A model generated the notes under the pieces. The model saw nothing but the letters and a program-made list of their open reading frames with translations. It was not told the DNA's origin and did not search any database. Positions 11,432 through 24,405 of a stretch of 64,000 nucleotides of DNA are shown in pieces; positions within the stretch are counted from its first letter, which is position 1, and each line of letters begins with the position of its first letter. Both the position numbers and the translations under genes were made by a program. Origin of the DNA: Zychaea mexicana (lineage: Eukaryota; Mucoromycota; Mucoromycetes; Mucorales; Lichtheimiaceae); assembly GCF_025766255.1 (NCBI RefSeq), contig NW_026516677.1:310001-374000 (forward strand), read 5' to 3'.

Positions 11432-12389
11432 CTAGAGACTTGAAAATTGATGATACAAAAACAGAGAGATAACATATACAACAATTACTACAATACACAC
11501 AATGATGGGTGAGGACGACGATAACCTGCTCTTCTTGTATTCGCAGAGGCGCCACAGTCCCCACCAACAGCGCATCCCAAGCGTATTACCCCATTCCTTT
11601 TGCATGGGACGCCAAAAGAACTCATAAAAATTGAGACGCGCGTTTGAATTGGGGTAAGGTACATTGCTAGGTGGTACCTCCTTCCCTAAGAATTTACAAA
11701 GAGGCTCCCAACCGTCGTCGAAAGACATGATCAATAGTTGATCCTCTGGTATCGTCTGTTTCACCTCTTCGATATGTTGATTGTAGCATCGAATCATATT
11801 GTCACGGTCGAATAATGGTGAACTATCTTCTGAATCTGCTACTGCACCGTTAAGAAATGTTCTGCACCATAAATCTTGTACGAGCCACAGGTGGTGCGGC
11901 AAAACATAGCGCATAAACCTCCAACGGACCAATTTCAACACTGTGTTTTCAATGGATGTATACCAACTTTCGGCTGGTCGTACAGTCAGTATGACTTTGG
12001 CTGCCGGGTATTGCTTGAGCAGTTGTTTGTAAAACGAGCTTGTCGGCCAATCTGAAGCAGCTGTATAGTTTCCATATACTTTCTCCCATTTGTCCTCGTC
12101 ATCGCCATCCTTATTGCTATTGTTGTAGCAGTTTTGAGATGTGGAGTTCATGTGAGCGTCAAGCCATATATTTGGGTCCTGGGATGGATCTGTGAGCAAG
12201 GAAAATCCATGATGTGTTTTGTATCTAGTTGTTGAAGAGGGATGAAGCAGAAACTCAAGGAAGATGTTATTTTTTGTCTCAATTCACTTTAACACTACCA
12301 AATACAACTCACCCCAGTATTTCAAGTGCCAAATATAGACTATATGTTCCGGTTCGGCTACAGCCAGCGCCAATCACTTCGAGTGGCAT
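11432..12389 (-). CDS. Sulfotransferase-family (P-loop) membrane protein
   Basis: Two exons (12389-12313, 12224-11432) give 289 residues. The N-terminus carries VIGAGCSRTGTYSL, the 5'-phosphosulfate/P-loop of the fungal sulfotransferase_4-type family. Further family blocks are SDWPTSSFYKQLLKQYP, AKVILTVRPAESWY and the downstream helix-rich lid. The C-terminus has one hydrophobic segment (about residues 262-283, IIVCIVVIVVYVISLFLYH) with only a few residues after it, so it may be tail-anchored. Members of this family are widespread in fungi and mostly uncharacterised; sulfo-transfer from PAPS is presumed, not shown, and the substrate is unknown. It follows SEC12 on the same strand, with a separate promoter region. 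Confidence 0.72.
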
Positions 12390-13714
12390 TGTTGTAGTGA
12401 AAAAATTTGAGTGGATTTAAGCGATATTGTAAAGCAAAAGAAGGACACGCTAGAATAAATTTCGCGGATGAAAAGGACAAAAATATAACGCCTCGCACCC
12501 ATAGCTGAGTTTGGTCACAATAATTGTGCAGTATCGGTACCACTCCATTCTACGCCTTGCATGACGCATTAGAGTTTTACGCAGTGCAGAAGAAAATGAT
12601 CTATTACGAGGCGGCGAAAAAGTGTCGATTTTCCACGACAAAAGTACATAAGGTTACTCCTTGTGAGCGATCACTGACTAAAAGCTTTAAAGAAAAAGGA
12701 CGAGTATTCATGTGTGATGCATGCAGTAGGCAATGGCTGAATCTTTCTAAAAAAATGCAGGTCTATTCTTGAAATAACATGTCTTCCTAAAACGTTTTTC
12801 AGACGGTACAAAAGTTATACGCTTCAATTTAATACTAAATTCTGAAATGAGCTTCTGGAAAGGCTATTAGAATCAGAAGAAGCATATTAAGCCGAGGGAC
12901 TCGATCAATGCCGGCGAGCTTCATTCTGTATCTACGTATTTTCTTAATCTGTAGTTTTATCTCGAAGAAGCAGAATGCTAATATGAATTATGATGCTGTT
13001 GAACGTTAGACGACTCTTTGCACCACTGTAGACTATATGCAGCGTGAATATATTGCTCTTCTTTTTTTTGCGAGTATTATGCACACGCTACACACACTCT
13101 CACTTTAATTTCGCTTGATTAATTCTGTTACTTCTCCAACCATAGCAGTCGCTGCCTAAAACATCGTTCATCCGAAAGATACAAATTGCCGTTTGTTGCC
13201 TCTTGGACACCTAAAACGACCTCCCCAAGTCCCTGTAATTGTCTCAAAATACCCAAACGATGATCTGAGGTTTTTTTATGTTATCATATTTCAATCCCCA
13301 AAAGGTACAACGGTGACATACAAAAGCTAAACCCACCGGCACTACTGTTACTAAACAAACTGGATAACTAGACTTAAAAACAGCTACTGGTGCATGAAAA
13401 GGCAGAAAATGAACTGCGATATGTCATAAGAAAAAATGAAGGCATATGCTTTTCGGAAAAGCAATCGGATTTATGCAGAATTAGTGCTGCGCTCCTGCTT
13501 ATGGTTTATCATACTTTGGTATTAGTAGCCTACATACATAGAGAAGAGTATCATTGTAGGGCGGAAAATGCATTGCTGATTTCCTTTTAACATACATATT
13601 TATTGATGTCAGCAACCTTAAAACCTTTCGTAAGCAATACAGTATTGGGAAGAATGGCACACTCTTTTCTTCCTTTCTTTGTCACTTGTATATGTAAACA
13701 TCACATTAGAATAT
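12390..13714. other. Gene-poor interval with one coding scrap (-)
   Basis: No intact gene is seen. On the minus strand, 13272-13128 holds an open stretch that reads like a protein C-terminus, including GLGEVVLGVQEATNGNLYLSD and a stop after WLEK. It has no start or upstream exon, so it is probably a gene remnant. A short plus-strand ORF at 12524-12772 has no recognisable domain. Confidence 0.4.
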
Positions 13715-15172
13715 AATGCTTTCAAGAAATATGTCAGCTACTTCTACAGGAGGTGAAACAGCACTTGCGTTTGGTGCCAATGGTATTAGCGGCACTGCTT
13801 CGGTAACCCAATTTGTTCAAACCAGCACAAGCGAATGGAGTCAGATTATTGCCATCTCGCGCCGTACTCTTCACCTCAAAAGAATTCAGTGACCCACGTG
13901 TCTTCTTTTCACCTATCTATCTCTTCAATGATCTGTCACAGAATTTGCCAAAATTGTGATCGATCATGATGTTAAAGAAGCGTACCACGCGTTCTATTAC
14001 ACCTATCTTGACAAGCCTGCAGAACAAAAACTCCTGAAAGTAAATTTGGAGCTTTTATCCAAAACGTTGGAAGCTGTGGCTGCAGTCAGCCCTCCTGCAT
14101 TATCCTGCATTACAAGCATTCGTCCTACAGAATCAGATACACGTACTATGGTACTGCGAATGGACCTCGTCTCTTGGTTAGGCACTATTTGTTGAGCATG
14201 GTGACGACGCGCCTCGTTTGGATAAAGACTCAAACTCTCACTTTCCACAAGAAGACCTGACAAAATAGTTTTGTCTAGAGCATACTAATTGGCGTTGGGA
14301 TATTTCACGTCCAAATATGATCATGGGCGTCAGCAAAAGTATGTACCTAGCAGCGAGCAAGAAAGTGTTATAAACCTTTTTTTTTATCTCAGGCATTACT
14401 ATAGGCAGCTTCATGAACTTTGCTGTTACGCTGGCAATACATGGATCTCTACATAGAGCGTTGGGAAGGAATCTCGAGTTTCCTGGCTGCAAAGAGCACT
14501 GGAACGCACGGGACGATATACAGCAACAAATAAAGTCGATTTCGAGATTCAGCATGGCCGATAATTCCAAAACTTTTACACGCGACTTATGGCACAAGAG
14601 GGCAGAGTATGCGTGATTGAGACAAGACAAAAAAATGTTTTTATGTGTACAATACACACATAATATTTTTTTTACTAACGTTCATACTGCATATGATATG
14701 CTAATGAATAGTTTGGCCTTGATGTATTTTCTGATGACTGAATTGTTGTTAGTTGCAAAAGAGTGGGGAAGCCGGGATGATGTTTGTAGACGAACTTTTC
14801 TATTGAAGGATTACATGGAGCAGAACAAGGAGAGTTGGAACTGGATTGCTGAAAAGCATAATCTGAATCCGTGGAGCATTTGATTATACTAATTGAGCCC
14901 TTGTTGTTATGCTTATGTATTATGCATTCTATCAATATGTAGCAGCAGCATGCTTTTGTAACAGTAACAAATGGCGATATTATGTGCTTTCTATATTTAT
15001 CACTTTTTATCTTTTTGCTTTAAAATATTGATAGATATCTGGTCGGTACGTAGTTGGGCGGGTGATGGCTGTCTTGACAAGATGCGCAGATTCGGCTGGA
15101 ACAAAACTTTTAATAGCATTCAGGGCATTTATAGTATCTTTGACGCGTTAAAGAAAAGAAACATTATCGCAA
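13715..15172 (+). pseudogene. Decayed PRISE-type short-chain reductase
   Basis: Frames read piecemeal match the PRISE / progesterone 5-beta-reductase-like extended SDR family, fungal branch. The start gives ALAFGANGISGTASV, the Rossmann Gly motif, then IIAISRR. After a frame change near 13880 comes EFSDPRVFF, then YHAFYYTYLDK with LLKVNLELLSKTLEAV. Another change is followed by YYGTANGPRLL. The stretch 14390-14540 reads SFMNFAVTLAIHGSLHRALG and EFPGCKEHWNARDDI. Later pieces are KDYMEQNKESWNWIAEKH (14800s) and DKMRRFGWNKTFNS with FDALKKRNII (15070-15170). In-frame stops (for example TGA after RIQ) and at least three frame shifts break the gene, and short introns cannot repair all of them. Family order is complete from N- to C-terminus, so this is a whole gene that has decayed in place. 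Confidence 0.75.
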
Positions 15173-18100
15173 AATATGATCTTAAATATACAATGAGATG
15201 CGTATCTTTCAGAAAAGCTATATTAGCTGTTGGGTTTACGCAGTGGCGGTGTATTCACAGTTACCCAAACTTATCCTCATCATGTACCGGCTTCTTTTGA
15301 CATGTAAGTGTAATATCAAGCGGGAAACGCATAGTACTCAGTAGTACACTATTAATCAGAAATTCATGCTTGTAATTTATTGCTTTAGAAGCTCTCAAAG
15401 GCTTCAGAAGGCACTAAATTAATTACAGTCTTGGATTTCTGACGTTGTTTTTCGATGTGCATGAAGAAGAGAACCGAACTTGATCTCGAGACGAAGCATT
15501 GACGTACTAGTTTAAAAAGCAGATAAAGAAACCAAGTAACACCTTGTATAATAATAACGTTGATAGTCGTGTATCTTTCTTAGCTATTATCATCATCTAT
15601 TGTCTGGTGATCTATTAAACCCATCGCTTTTTTGCATGATGTCCAAAGCCTTATCATACATCCACTCCTTGTCCTCTTTTGTAAATTGCACAGCCATTTC
15701 TATTATGATGCAAAAATAAGATGCACACTTTGAGATGGAGGAATGTTTTTCGAACGTTCAGATCTTTGCTTTTGTCTATCTAAAAAAGCAGATAATATTT
15801 TTTGGCGCCTTTTATACCATAGTGTCCGGTTTATAAAGTAATCAGTCTGACACTCAATTTCAATGAAATTTATTGCCTTACTGTAGATCTTTTATTCAAC
15901 TTGCTGAAGATCGGTAAAAGCGGATAAAAACGCCATATGTTGAGCGTGCCATATGCATCACGTTGTTCCGGTATGCTTCTCAGTTTGCCGTTGACAAACC
16001 CCTTAAAGACATGTAGATGCATGTTGACGCGCGAACACAGCGAATCAAAGTGAATATTGATGGGATATGCATTACATAGGAGGCATGGCGAGCCATCACA
16101 CCAACAAAGCGTCATCTCTGGATAATGGCACTGCGACTATGAAGCTTGAAGATTTCAAATACAGTACGTTCACCTTTCTTTGTAGTGTGCAAGACTTGTT
16201 AACTTTTGAAAATTATACAGTCTGCGACAGACATACAACCCAACAACCAGTGTTATGTATCAATTTTAACCCGCTACAGAAAAGGAGTCATGATGAAGAA
16301 GTGCCGGAGTAATTTCAAATGATTTGTTATACAACTGAATTGTTCTTGTGATAACAATGACATCGCTAGTTCTATTTCCCAAGTAGAATACATAATATAG
16401 CATCGGCGAACACTTTGCCGCTGCGCTTCATCACGACAATATTTTGTGCGGGTAAGAAGGTGATCAGTTCCATTAAATTTGACCGAGATGTGAGCTCATA
16501 TTGTTCTCCTCCCAACGATGGCCCACTAGATAAAACATGTAGTCCGTCGTATGCCTCGTCCACTGCGGACAATTGATGATTTGAGTGGTGGGGTGGAAGA
16601 GGGAAAGAAATTAAGTGTAAAACACTTCTATAAAGTGTGACAACGTAGAAACGAAGAGAAAGTCAGCAAGATCATCGAGATAATTGATGCGGTTTTGCTT
16701 CTATCATAAATGTACGCGACTCAAACGATTTGCATGATTTGCATAAAAATAACAATAGCAGCGTTTATGGTCAGTTGGTGACAGAGCAGGTGTATGTCCA
16801 CGCGAAGGTTTTTTTTGTGCATGATAATTATAACGGTAGTAATATGCTGCGCCGACACATTACAATCTAGAAATCCACATGTGTGTATATCGTTTAGTAC
16901 CGTCGTGCAACAGTCAACTCTAATCAGTTATATCTGGATGAAGAGGTGACATCAAGTTCCTGTGTCTAGAAAAATGGTCCTAATAAAATTAGGTCCCAAC
17001 CCGTCGCCAAAAAGGTGACGACACAACTAAAACATAAGGCTTGTTGTAAAACTGCGATCAGATTCCCGTAGCACAGTCAGCATTGTGGAAGCATGTGCAT
17101 AATGTGGCGCAATACAGTCATCGTTATGTATCATCACATTACTACTGCTTGACTTGAAGGAAAGAAATTATTCTCCCCTCTCCCCCAAACGGGCAAATGA
17201 ATTGTTTTATTTTTGGCCCTGCTAATAAGTAGTATATGCGAAAAGATAAATTTACGTAGTATAAAGTCGATGGATGAGGTACAGTATTGTAACTGATAGC
17301 ATTTAATATCATTGATGACATAATGAGCACATTCTGTGTGTATACAAACAACATCAATTCTAAAGGTCAGTAGAGCTCACAAAGAAACCTAGATTGATTT
17401 ATATGTATAGACCTTTACATGACGAGTTCTTGGTTTTGTCTTTTCCGACAAGGCTTAGTGTATCTCTTTAAAAAGATTGTCCGCTGCCGTGTGTTCACAG
17501 AACTTGGAAGTACATATTATGGGGAAACATCACGAACGAACAGAAATCCATAGCACAAAATGTATACAGAATTATTGTCGTAGTATAATCTTTGCGTGTA
17601 TAGGAGTACTCAGTCCATTTGATAACTGTCAGTATGTATATGTCACATCAAAAGGGATGAAAGTATTTTAGTTCTTCGTTCTCCATTCAATAGCATGCCA
17701 CTTTTTTTTCGCTCAAGAAACACTAGCAGAGTCGCGTTGTAATGAAGTTGTGGTTAATCTTTTGATAAGATGTTGGACGCGGACATACTACCAGTGGAAG
17801 GATGGTAATAAGCACTACTTCAAACTCTTTATTAGCCCAAGCCCCTCATCATCGATCACACCTAATAATATTCGCGCAAGGAGCAAACAACATCCGGCCG
17901 CACTGGCAGAGGGGGCTTTGCATTCGAGTTACACATGTCGTTACAGCACGACGACAACGGTAGTGACAGCGGCCATTCTCCTTTATATAGTATTAAACAG
18001 TATTGCTATAAGGTAAATAGGCACATTCTTTTAACCCTTTTTTCCGTATGCCTATAGCTTTATTTATGCTTTCTCTGCGCTTCAAGTATTACTGCTATAG

Positions 18101-20930
18101 AGTATACCCGGTTTTGACTTCCAAAGAAATACGTTTTTAGTTAGATATAAAAAATGATCCAAAGGGTAGTACCCTTTCTCTAATTTAGCTTGCATTCATC
18201 AGATGTCAGTTGAAATTGTCATAGCATTTTTTTGTTGGCTTGTACAGCTATCATAGTATAGCCATGGTTCAGCTTTCTCCGTAGACATTTTTTGCTTTGT
18301 CCAATTTTGGCACAATTGCCGTTTCCGTCCAAGGCGAATGGATCGAGTGAGTCAAAAGGGTTGGCTGTGCAAGTGACAAGGAGTCTCGCATACAATGCGA
18401 GACGTTTGCTGACTGCTATGCCATGTCAACATTCGGGCAATATCTGCGACCAAAACCAAGATCGCTGTGAAAACGAATAGCGCAACTTTTATCCGGAAGT
18501 CTTTGAAACTGGAATCTGCGAGTCCAAGTCTTCCAGCAAATAAAAGTACTTTTAGTAAATTGTTATTGTATACCTCAAGTATCTTTATTCTTTCATGCTC
18601 ACATTCTTAAAACGAGTGAAGTCAACAAGTATGAATTTCGGGCAAATAATGTAATAAATTAGCAAGATTACTATGCTACTACTGTATATGAGATATTTTT
18701 CAGAACGAACGATTCATGTTGCTGTTATTCGTCATTTAAGTAGACGGCGGGTCCTCATATGTGGCATGTTTATAGGTACTTACACAATGAAGCATCATAA
18801 TCAGGGCCTTCAGGTTAAAAACTTTCGGATCGAACGCATTCTCGTCGGGTTAATATTTATACTACTATCCATGGACTGCTCTAAAAAGTATGCATTTTTT
18901 AAGTATCCCATTGAGTATGATATTGCTTAGTGCATTGCTGACGACGGCTTTTGTCTGGATAATGTTGATGACTGCTGCCTTGTATATGCTATATTAATGG
19001 AATATTCATCTTGTGTTACTGGTGCGTACCAGCAGTTACCAGATATCCACGACTCAAAATAAGCAACATGAGAAAAGAAGATTGCAGGACACAGCTATTA
19101 TCGCAAACCCAATTAAAAAGTGAAACTACATGGTTAAAAGATCTATTCTTAAACAAAATCTGGTACTGTATATACATGTACATGTACAAATCAACATTAT
19201 AAAAGCCATCACACTATCATTGTATATCATACCCTGAGAAGATGTGTATAAATATCGATACTTGTTGTGTTCTAAAATAAGCAGCTAAAAATAAGAGGAA
19301 CTACTACTACTACAAAACAAACCTTTTCTTGAACCACCATTTATCTACCAAACTCGGAGAAAACTTTACATTTTGTGCTTCCATTATATCCATGAAAAGG
19401 AAAGTTGGTAGCAGTAATGATGATAACTACGCATGAAATACTGCTAGTCTCTTATAAGTAAGTGGTCGCTGCAGGAACAAAGACTTTCATTGTGAATATT
19501 ATAATGGGATTAAAGGTGAGGGAGGTTAGATCAGCCGCACTAGTAGAGAAAGAGCTGAGCTTATTTTGCATGTTACGACGAGATGCTATATCACATTTAC
19601 AGATGAATGATAAATTAATAACTCATTGTTCCTCGCAGCAGAAGATACAAAGATTATAAGTCACTGGCTGTCGACTATAGGCTGAATAATTGCTACAGCA
19701 TCTGCTGCTGCGTTGACGGATTTTATGTAGTATACAGTAGCGAGCAATAGTAGGATGCTATCGTTGTTAATAGTAGTTCCAAAGCCATTAAATTACTTAG
19801 ATGATGATGGTTGGCTCTTTATTAAGTCATCATGAGCGCATACCGCCATCAAAGCTATTGATCATGGTATCTGTTAAACCTCGGAAGCAACAAGCGAAAA
19901 CGACGAGGGAGGACGAAAGACACAAGTCATAAAGATGATAAGGATCATGGTCTTCTAGAATTATTTTCAACCGATTTTTTTTGTTATTCCTCCCCAATGT
20001 GGGATCTGTTTGTGTGAAACGTTGTTCGGCGAAGGCACGGGTGGATACGGAATTAGCTCATTCATGGACTATTGAGTAATTATGATTAATTATGGTGATT
20101 ATTTTCTCCGGAGAACTATTCTTGTGCAAGAAAAGGAGCATTTTTGGAAGGAGATGATGATAAAAGAGAAAGAAGGGTCTTATATAGAGCATCACTTAAT
20201 CAACTGTAAATAATCAAAGTTAATCTAATTTTATGATGATATATGCCACTTTACAGTGCCCTTTATGTTGTGTATGTACTACATGCAGCAACAACAGTGA
20301 GTGAACTGAAGAAAAGCGGACTTGATACAGTGCCACAGGCCTCTTATTTTGGGGGATGGGGAAGAAGAAACAATTACCTCTCTGATCATGGTTAATAGTC
20401 GAATTGCCGCATTTGTCAAACTGGACTTGTGTTTGTGTGGGTGACACACACATACACCGACACTATCAAGGGTAGCTGTAGCTGTAGCTGTTGAAAGTGA
20501 GGCTGTTGAGGAACACTAATAGTACCATGATGTGGCTGTAAAAAAGGATCGGCATGAAAAAGAGAAAGTACAGTATGAAAAACGACAAGCTTGATGGGTG
20601 TATGTAGTAAGGCATTGATAAGAAAAGGAGAAAAACGTGTTAAAGATGATGGAATACACGGTGGCGTATATGCCATACGACAGCACAAGTGACCAATAAT
20701 TACATCACAGAGTCGAACTGGCGGAAGAGGGGGGGGGGAGAGAGAGAGAGAGGGTAGGTTGCTTTTGTCATCAAAAATGGAAAGGCAATTTGTTCTCGAT
20801 GGAGCAATGGAGCGACACAAAAGGACTGCTGCGTGTCTTGCTTGTATAATTGAATCCAATTCATACAGTTGGGGGCTGCTTGCTTGCTGATACTGCTACT
20901 AACAGTGAATTGCGCACAACTGTAATAAGC
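15173..20930. other. Long gene-poor interval
   Basis: About 5.8 kb of AT-rich sequence contains only short ORFs with no family I recognise. Two weak spliced candidates were seen. One is on the minus strand: an exon from ATG at 15698 (MAVQFTKEDKEWMYDKAL) possibly joined to 15500-15420. The other is on the plus strand, 16067-16164 joined to 16221-16312 (ends KRSHDEEVPE). Other stretches with coding-like texture occur at 16570-16372 (-), 17750-18016 (+) and 18290-18480 (+). None has enough evidence to be called a gene. Confidence 0.4.
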
Positions 20931-21242
20931 CTTTTTCTCTTTTCCTCTTTTCCTTCTCTTTTTCTTTGTTTACTTTTACGCCGAGAATAACGCGTACTAC
21001 TTGCCCTGTCCTCTTCGTCTCTTTTTCCTCATACATCCACTCGCGCTCCCTCTTTTCTTTTTTGGCGGATCTTCACTTATTTGCGAATCTCTCATTCAGT
21101 TTGCGTCAATTCCGGATCCTTGTTGACATATAACTCGAGCTATCTTTTTTCTTTTCCTCGAATCTCTCTCTTTTACTCCGCGTGCTTGTACTCCCCACCC
21201 CCTTTCTTTCTTTTTTACAACCTTCTTTTTTCTTTCTTTCTT

Positions 21243-21245
<3 letters not shown>

Positions 21246-21274
<29 letters not shown>
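21246..21274. repeat. (CT)n microsatellite in 5' leader
   Basis: A pure CT run sits in a long pyrimidine-rich stretch (about 20930-21300) immediately upstream of the zinc-finger gene. It lies in the probable 5' UTR or promoter. Pyrimidine-rich leaders are seen ahead of several genes in this window. Confidence 0.85.
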
Positions 21275-21278
<4 letters not shown>

Positions 21279-21392
21279 TTGGCTTCAACTCTTCCCTCTC
21301 CGTCTTCCGATAGATCCGAGACTCCGAAACAACAAGGTCATCATCATCGTCACCAACAACAAGTTTATCTCGATAGTAACATCAGAGTTGTC

Positions 21393-23885
21393 ATGGCTAC
21401 CAGCTTCAGCGACATGATGAACGAGCCCATGATGTATGCTCTTGGCGATGACAGCAGCAATGCGAGTGCCTCGTTTCCAATGCAACACGATCAAATGATG
21501 GCATCGTCCGTAGCACCCGTTCCCACCAACCAACTCCATCAACAATATCATCATTATCCGCACATGGTAAAACCGTAATAACTGCATAGAAGAAATAAGG
21601 AGAGGGGAGAAATATATTAATGCTTTTACTATGTAACAACCATAGCATCAACAACATCAACAGCCTCCTCCTCCTCCAGTCGTCATGCCGTCGCATGGCA
21701 TGGACGCAGGTGTCGCGTCTCATTTTCTGCACAACAACGCATTAAAGCAACAGCAGCAGCCATCCTCCGGGTATATGACAGAGCATATCACTCCTGCGCC
21801 TGTTGTTAAAAGCCAAGCCCATCCAGCAACGACAGTAGCCAACAATAACAGCTGCGGGTTTTTCATGTCTTCTACATCGACAGCAACGACCACGCCCTCT
21901 ACCACAAGCGTGGCTCCGCCACTTACGCAAGGTTTCGTGTATAACCCGACCACGCCGAGTGAAACAACGACAACCGCCACTTCACCCAACTCGCCTATGG
22001 ACTATTCTATGCTCCAGTACTCCAACACCACTGCTGCTGGAGATCAATTTGCAATGTTGCATCAACAACAACAACAACAGCAGCAGCAGCAGCAGCCCGA
22101 GGCATTGTCATCACCCATGATGTTGGATTACCCAGGTTTCCAAATGACTCCTCACAGCCACCACCAGCAACAAGACGGGTCGAATATGATCCCAGTCATG
22201 TACCACCATCATCAACAACAGCATACCATGTACCAACAGGCACCAGCGTTACCGCAAGGGACGATTGCATCGTATACGCCTATCGTGCCGTCCAACGCAA
22301 AGGTATAGCTACCTCTCTTATTTTTTGTTTGACTGGACTACTCACCATGGTCTTTTTTTTTTCTCGGCATTGACATAAAAGCAGGTGCCGATGGTGTCAC
22401 CACAGTCGGCGTCACACCAACAATCGATGATGGACATGCTGATGATGGCCGAGAGCAATAACAGCAACAGTGGGATCCTTCACACCACCTCTGGTGTTGC
22501 CGTTCCTTGTTTAACAGCAACAACTTCTGCTGTAGAACACAGCAGCAACATAAAAACAGTTTCTCGGCGACGAAGCACAATAACTGCAAAGAGCAGCCCT
22601 GAAATCCAGCCCAATAGCCATCGAGAAACTAGCAATAGCACTGCTACGAAAAAGTCAAGCACTCCTTCGCGCCGAACCATGCCACGTCGACACACTGTAT
22701 CTGGTGGCAGACCAAGTAATTTCGGCGGTAATGGTGGTAAAAGCAGTATGGGCGGTAGTAGCCGAGAATCAAGCGAAGAGCAAGCCAAAGTGCGTAAACT
22801 ATTGAAAGCAAAACGCCATCGATCGTTGGGTAAGCTCGAGATGACACCACCCTCATCTTCATCGACGGCAAGTCCAGTGTTGGATACAAGCAAATGGCGC
22901 TCGCCCGAAACGACGACAACCACTATATCATCCTCGTCGTCCATGTGCAGTCCTATACTATCTGCTGGTAGCAATAGCGATGTCGTATTCCTTGAGCACC
23001 AGTACCACCACCATCACCAACAAGAACAACAAATGCTTCTTTTGGAAAAATTGAACCAGCAGCCTGGCGCTGATGAACCTCCTTCCGCTACTGCTGCTAC
23101 TACCTGTAAGTATGACTTCCTAGCCTTTTCTTTTTCACTGTTAAATTAACGAAATGCGTCCTGTCATTCTTAAACAACAAACTAAAATGTGAGCAGCTCA
23201 AGACGAAAAAGAAGAGACCCATCAATGCAAATGGGAAAGCTGTTATTTGGAGATGGGAAATCTGGAAGAACTTATCGTGCATGTGAAGGATAAGCACATT
23301 GGAAGTGGCAAGGTAAAACATAGTGTGCTGCTATATCATCAAGCCAAACTAACAACCATGCATGTATGTGCGTTCAGGCCTTGTATTACTGTGGTTGGGA
23401 AAACTGTCCTCGTAACCAGAAGCCATTCACCAAACGACACAAGATGCATAATCATCTTCGTACACATACGGGAGAACGGCCCTTTGAATGCAAAGAGCCT
23501 GGTAAGTTCATCAGCTTCCACTGTGTCACAATTTGCGATCATCATCTAACGACGTTTACAAGATTGTGGCAAACGATTTTCACGGCCAGACTCTCTTACA
23601 ACACATAGCAAGATCCATTCGAATGTACGACCTTACCTGTGCGGTTTCGAGAACTGCGGCAAAGCATACTACCATCTGCGGTCTCTGCGGAAGCACGAGC
23701 GTACACATGAAGTCCGCTACGACAACAACGACCTCGGACAGCAACAAGACGGCAGCATGCAACAAGAGAGTGGTGGTACAAGTGTAGCGCATGCCTCGAA
23801 CAACCCTGTTGCGACCAACTTTGTGCCACCGTCGGGTGACACGGCGCTACTGGACTGGTGCGGCACCTCCTCAACATCATTCTAG
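21393..23885 (+). CDS. C2H2 zinc-finger transcription factor (four fingers, GLI/Zap1-like tandem)
   Basis: Six exons (21393-21566, 21646-22302, 22385-23105, 23197-23312, 23378-23501, 23563-23885) give about 704 residues. The first 500 are low-complexity: His/Gln/Met-rich, with a (Q)n run near 22070-22095 and Thr/Ser-rich blocks. A basic patch (TPSRRTMPRRHTVSGG) precedes the fingers. Finger 1 is CKWESC...HVKDKH and finger 2 CGWENC...HNHLRTH, with the Trp between cysteines typical of the paired GLI/Zap1-type unit. Then come TGERPFEC and finger 3 (CGKRFSRPDSLTTHSKIH), and finger 4 (CGFENCGKAYYHLRSLRKHERTH). The upstream in-frame ATG at 21081 is rejected because it would translate the pyrimidine-rich leader. 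The family is clear; the target pathway cannot be read from the sequence. Confidence 0.85.
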
Positions 23886-23990
23886 AGTCTTTCTTATACA
23901 CAACACCAACATTTTATAGCCACCCACGCCCCAACAAACACACAAACCAGCAAACAGACAAGCAAGCAAACAAACACACATGCAAGCAAG

Positions 23991-24020
23991 CAAAGCAAAG
24001 CAAAGCAAAGCAAAGCAAAG
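23991..24020. repeat. (CAAAG)6 pentanucleotide repeat
   Basis: Six perfect CAAAG copies are embedded in a CAAGCAAAC-rich tract just after the zinc-finger stop codon, probably in its 3' UTR. The rest of 23886-24405 is AT/CT-rich with CATATAT repeats and no gene. Confidence 0.9.
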
Positions 24021-24405
24021 CAAGACTAAGCAAACATGTCCCCCTTCTATTTCATATCATTTCCATATATCGTATATCATATATCATATATCACATAGCA
24101 CATATCTCTCTCTTCTCTTCTTCTCTTATATATCCTATCTACACACATATATATACTTTATCCCTCCCTTTGTTCTGTATACCACACACACGCACACATC
24201 ACACACAAAAGAAAACAGCACCATCCAAGATAGCAGTAAAAAAAGATACCCCTTCCTTTTGTTTCTAACCCCTTCAATCTTTTATATATATATTTTTCAT
24301 TAAAAAACTACAGAGAAATGTACAGTCGTCATTACTTGAAGACAAAAAAAGAAGAAGCGAATTGTCCGCTTTTCTCTTCTTCCTTCCGCACATACAAAAG
24401 AAAAC

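Noticed and set aside
12390..20930. Transposon or retroelement explaining the gene-poor interval
   Set aside because: No reverse transcriptase, DDE transposase, terminal repeats or target-site duplications could be recognised by eye.
21081..21392. N-terminal extension of the zinc-finger protein from an upstream in-frame ATG
   Set aside because: It would translate the pyrimidine-rich leader and the (CT)n tract into Ser/Leu repeats. The ATG at 21393 gives a normal start.
23991..24020. Tandem repeat considered as a CRISPR-like or regulatory array
   Set aside because: The units are only 5 bp, contiguous and without spacers: a simple microsatellite in a 3' UTR of a eukaryotic gene.
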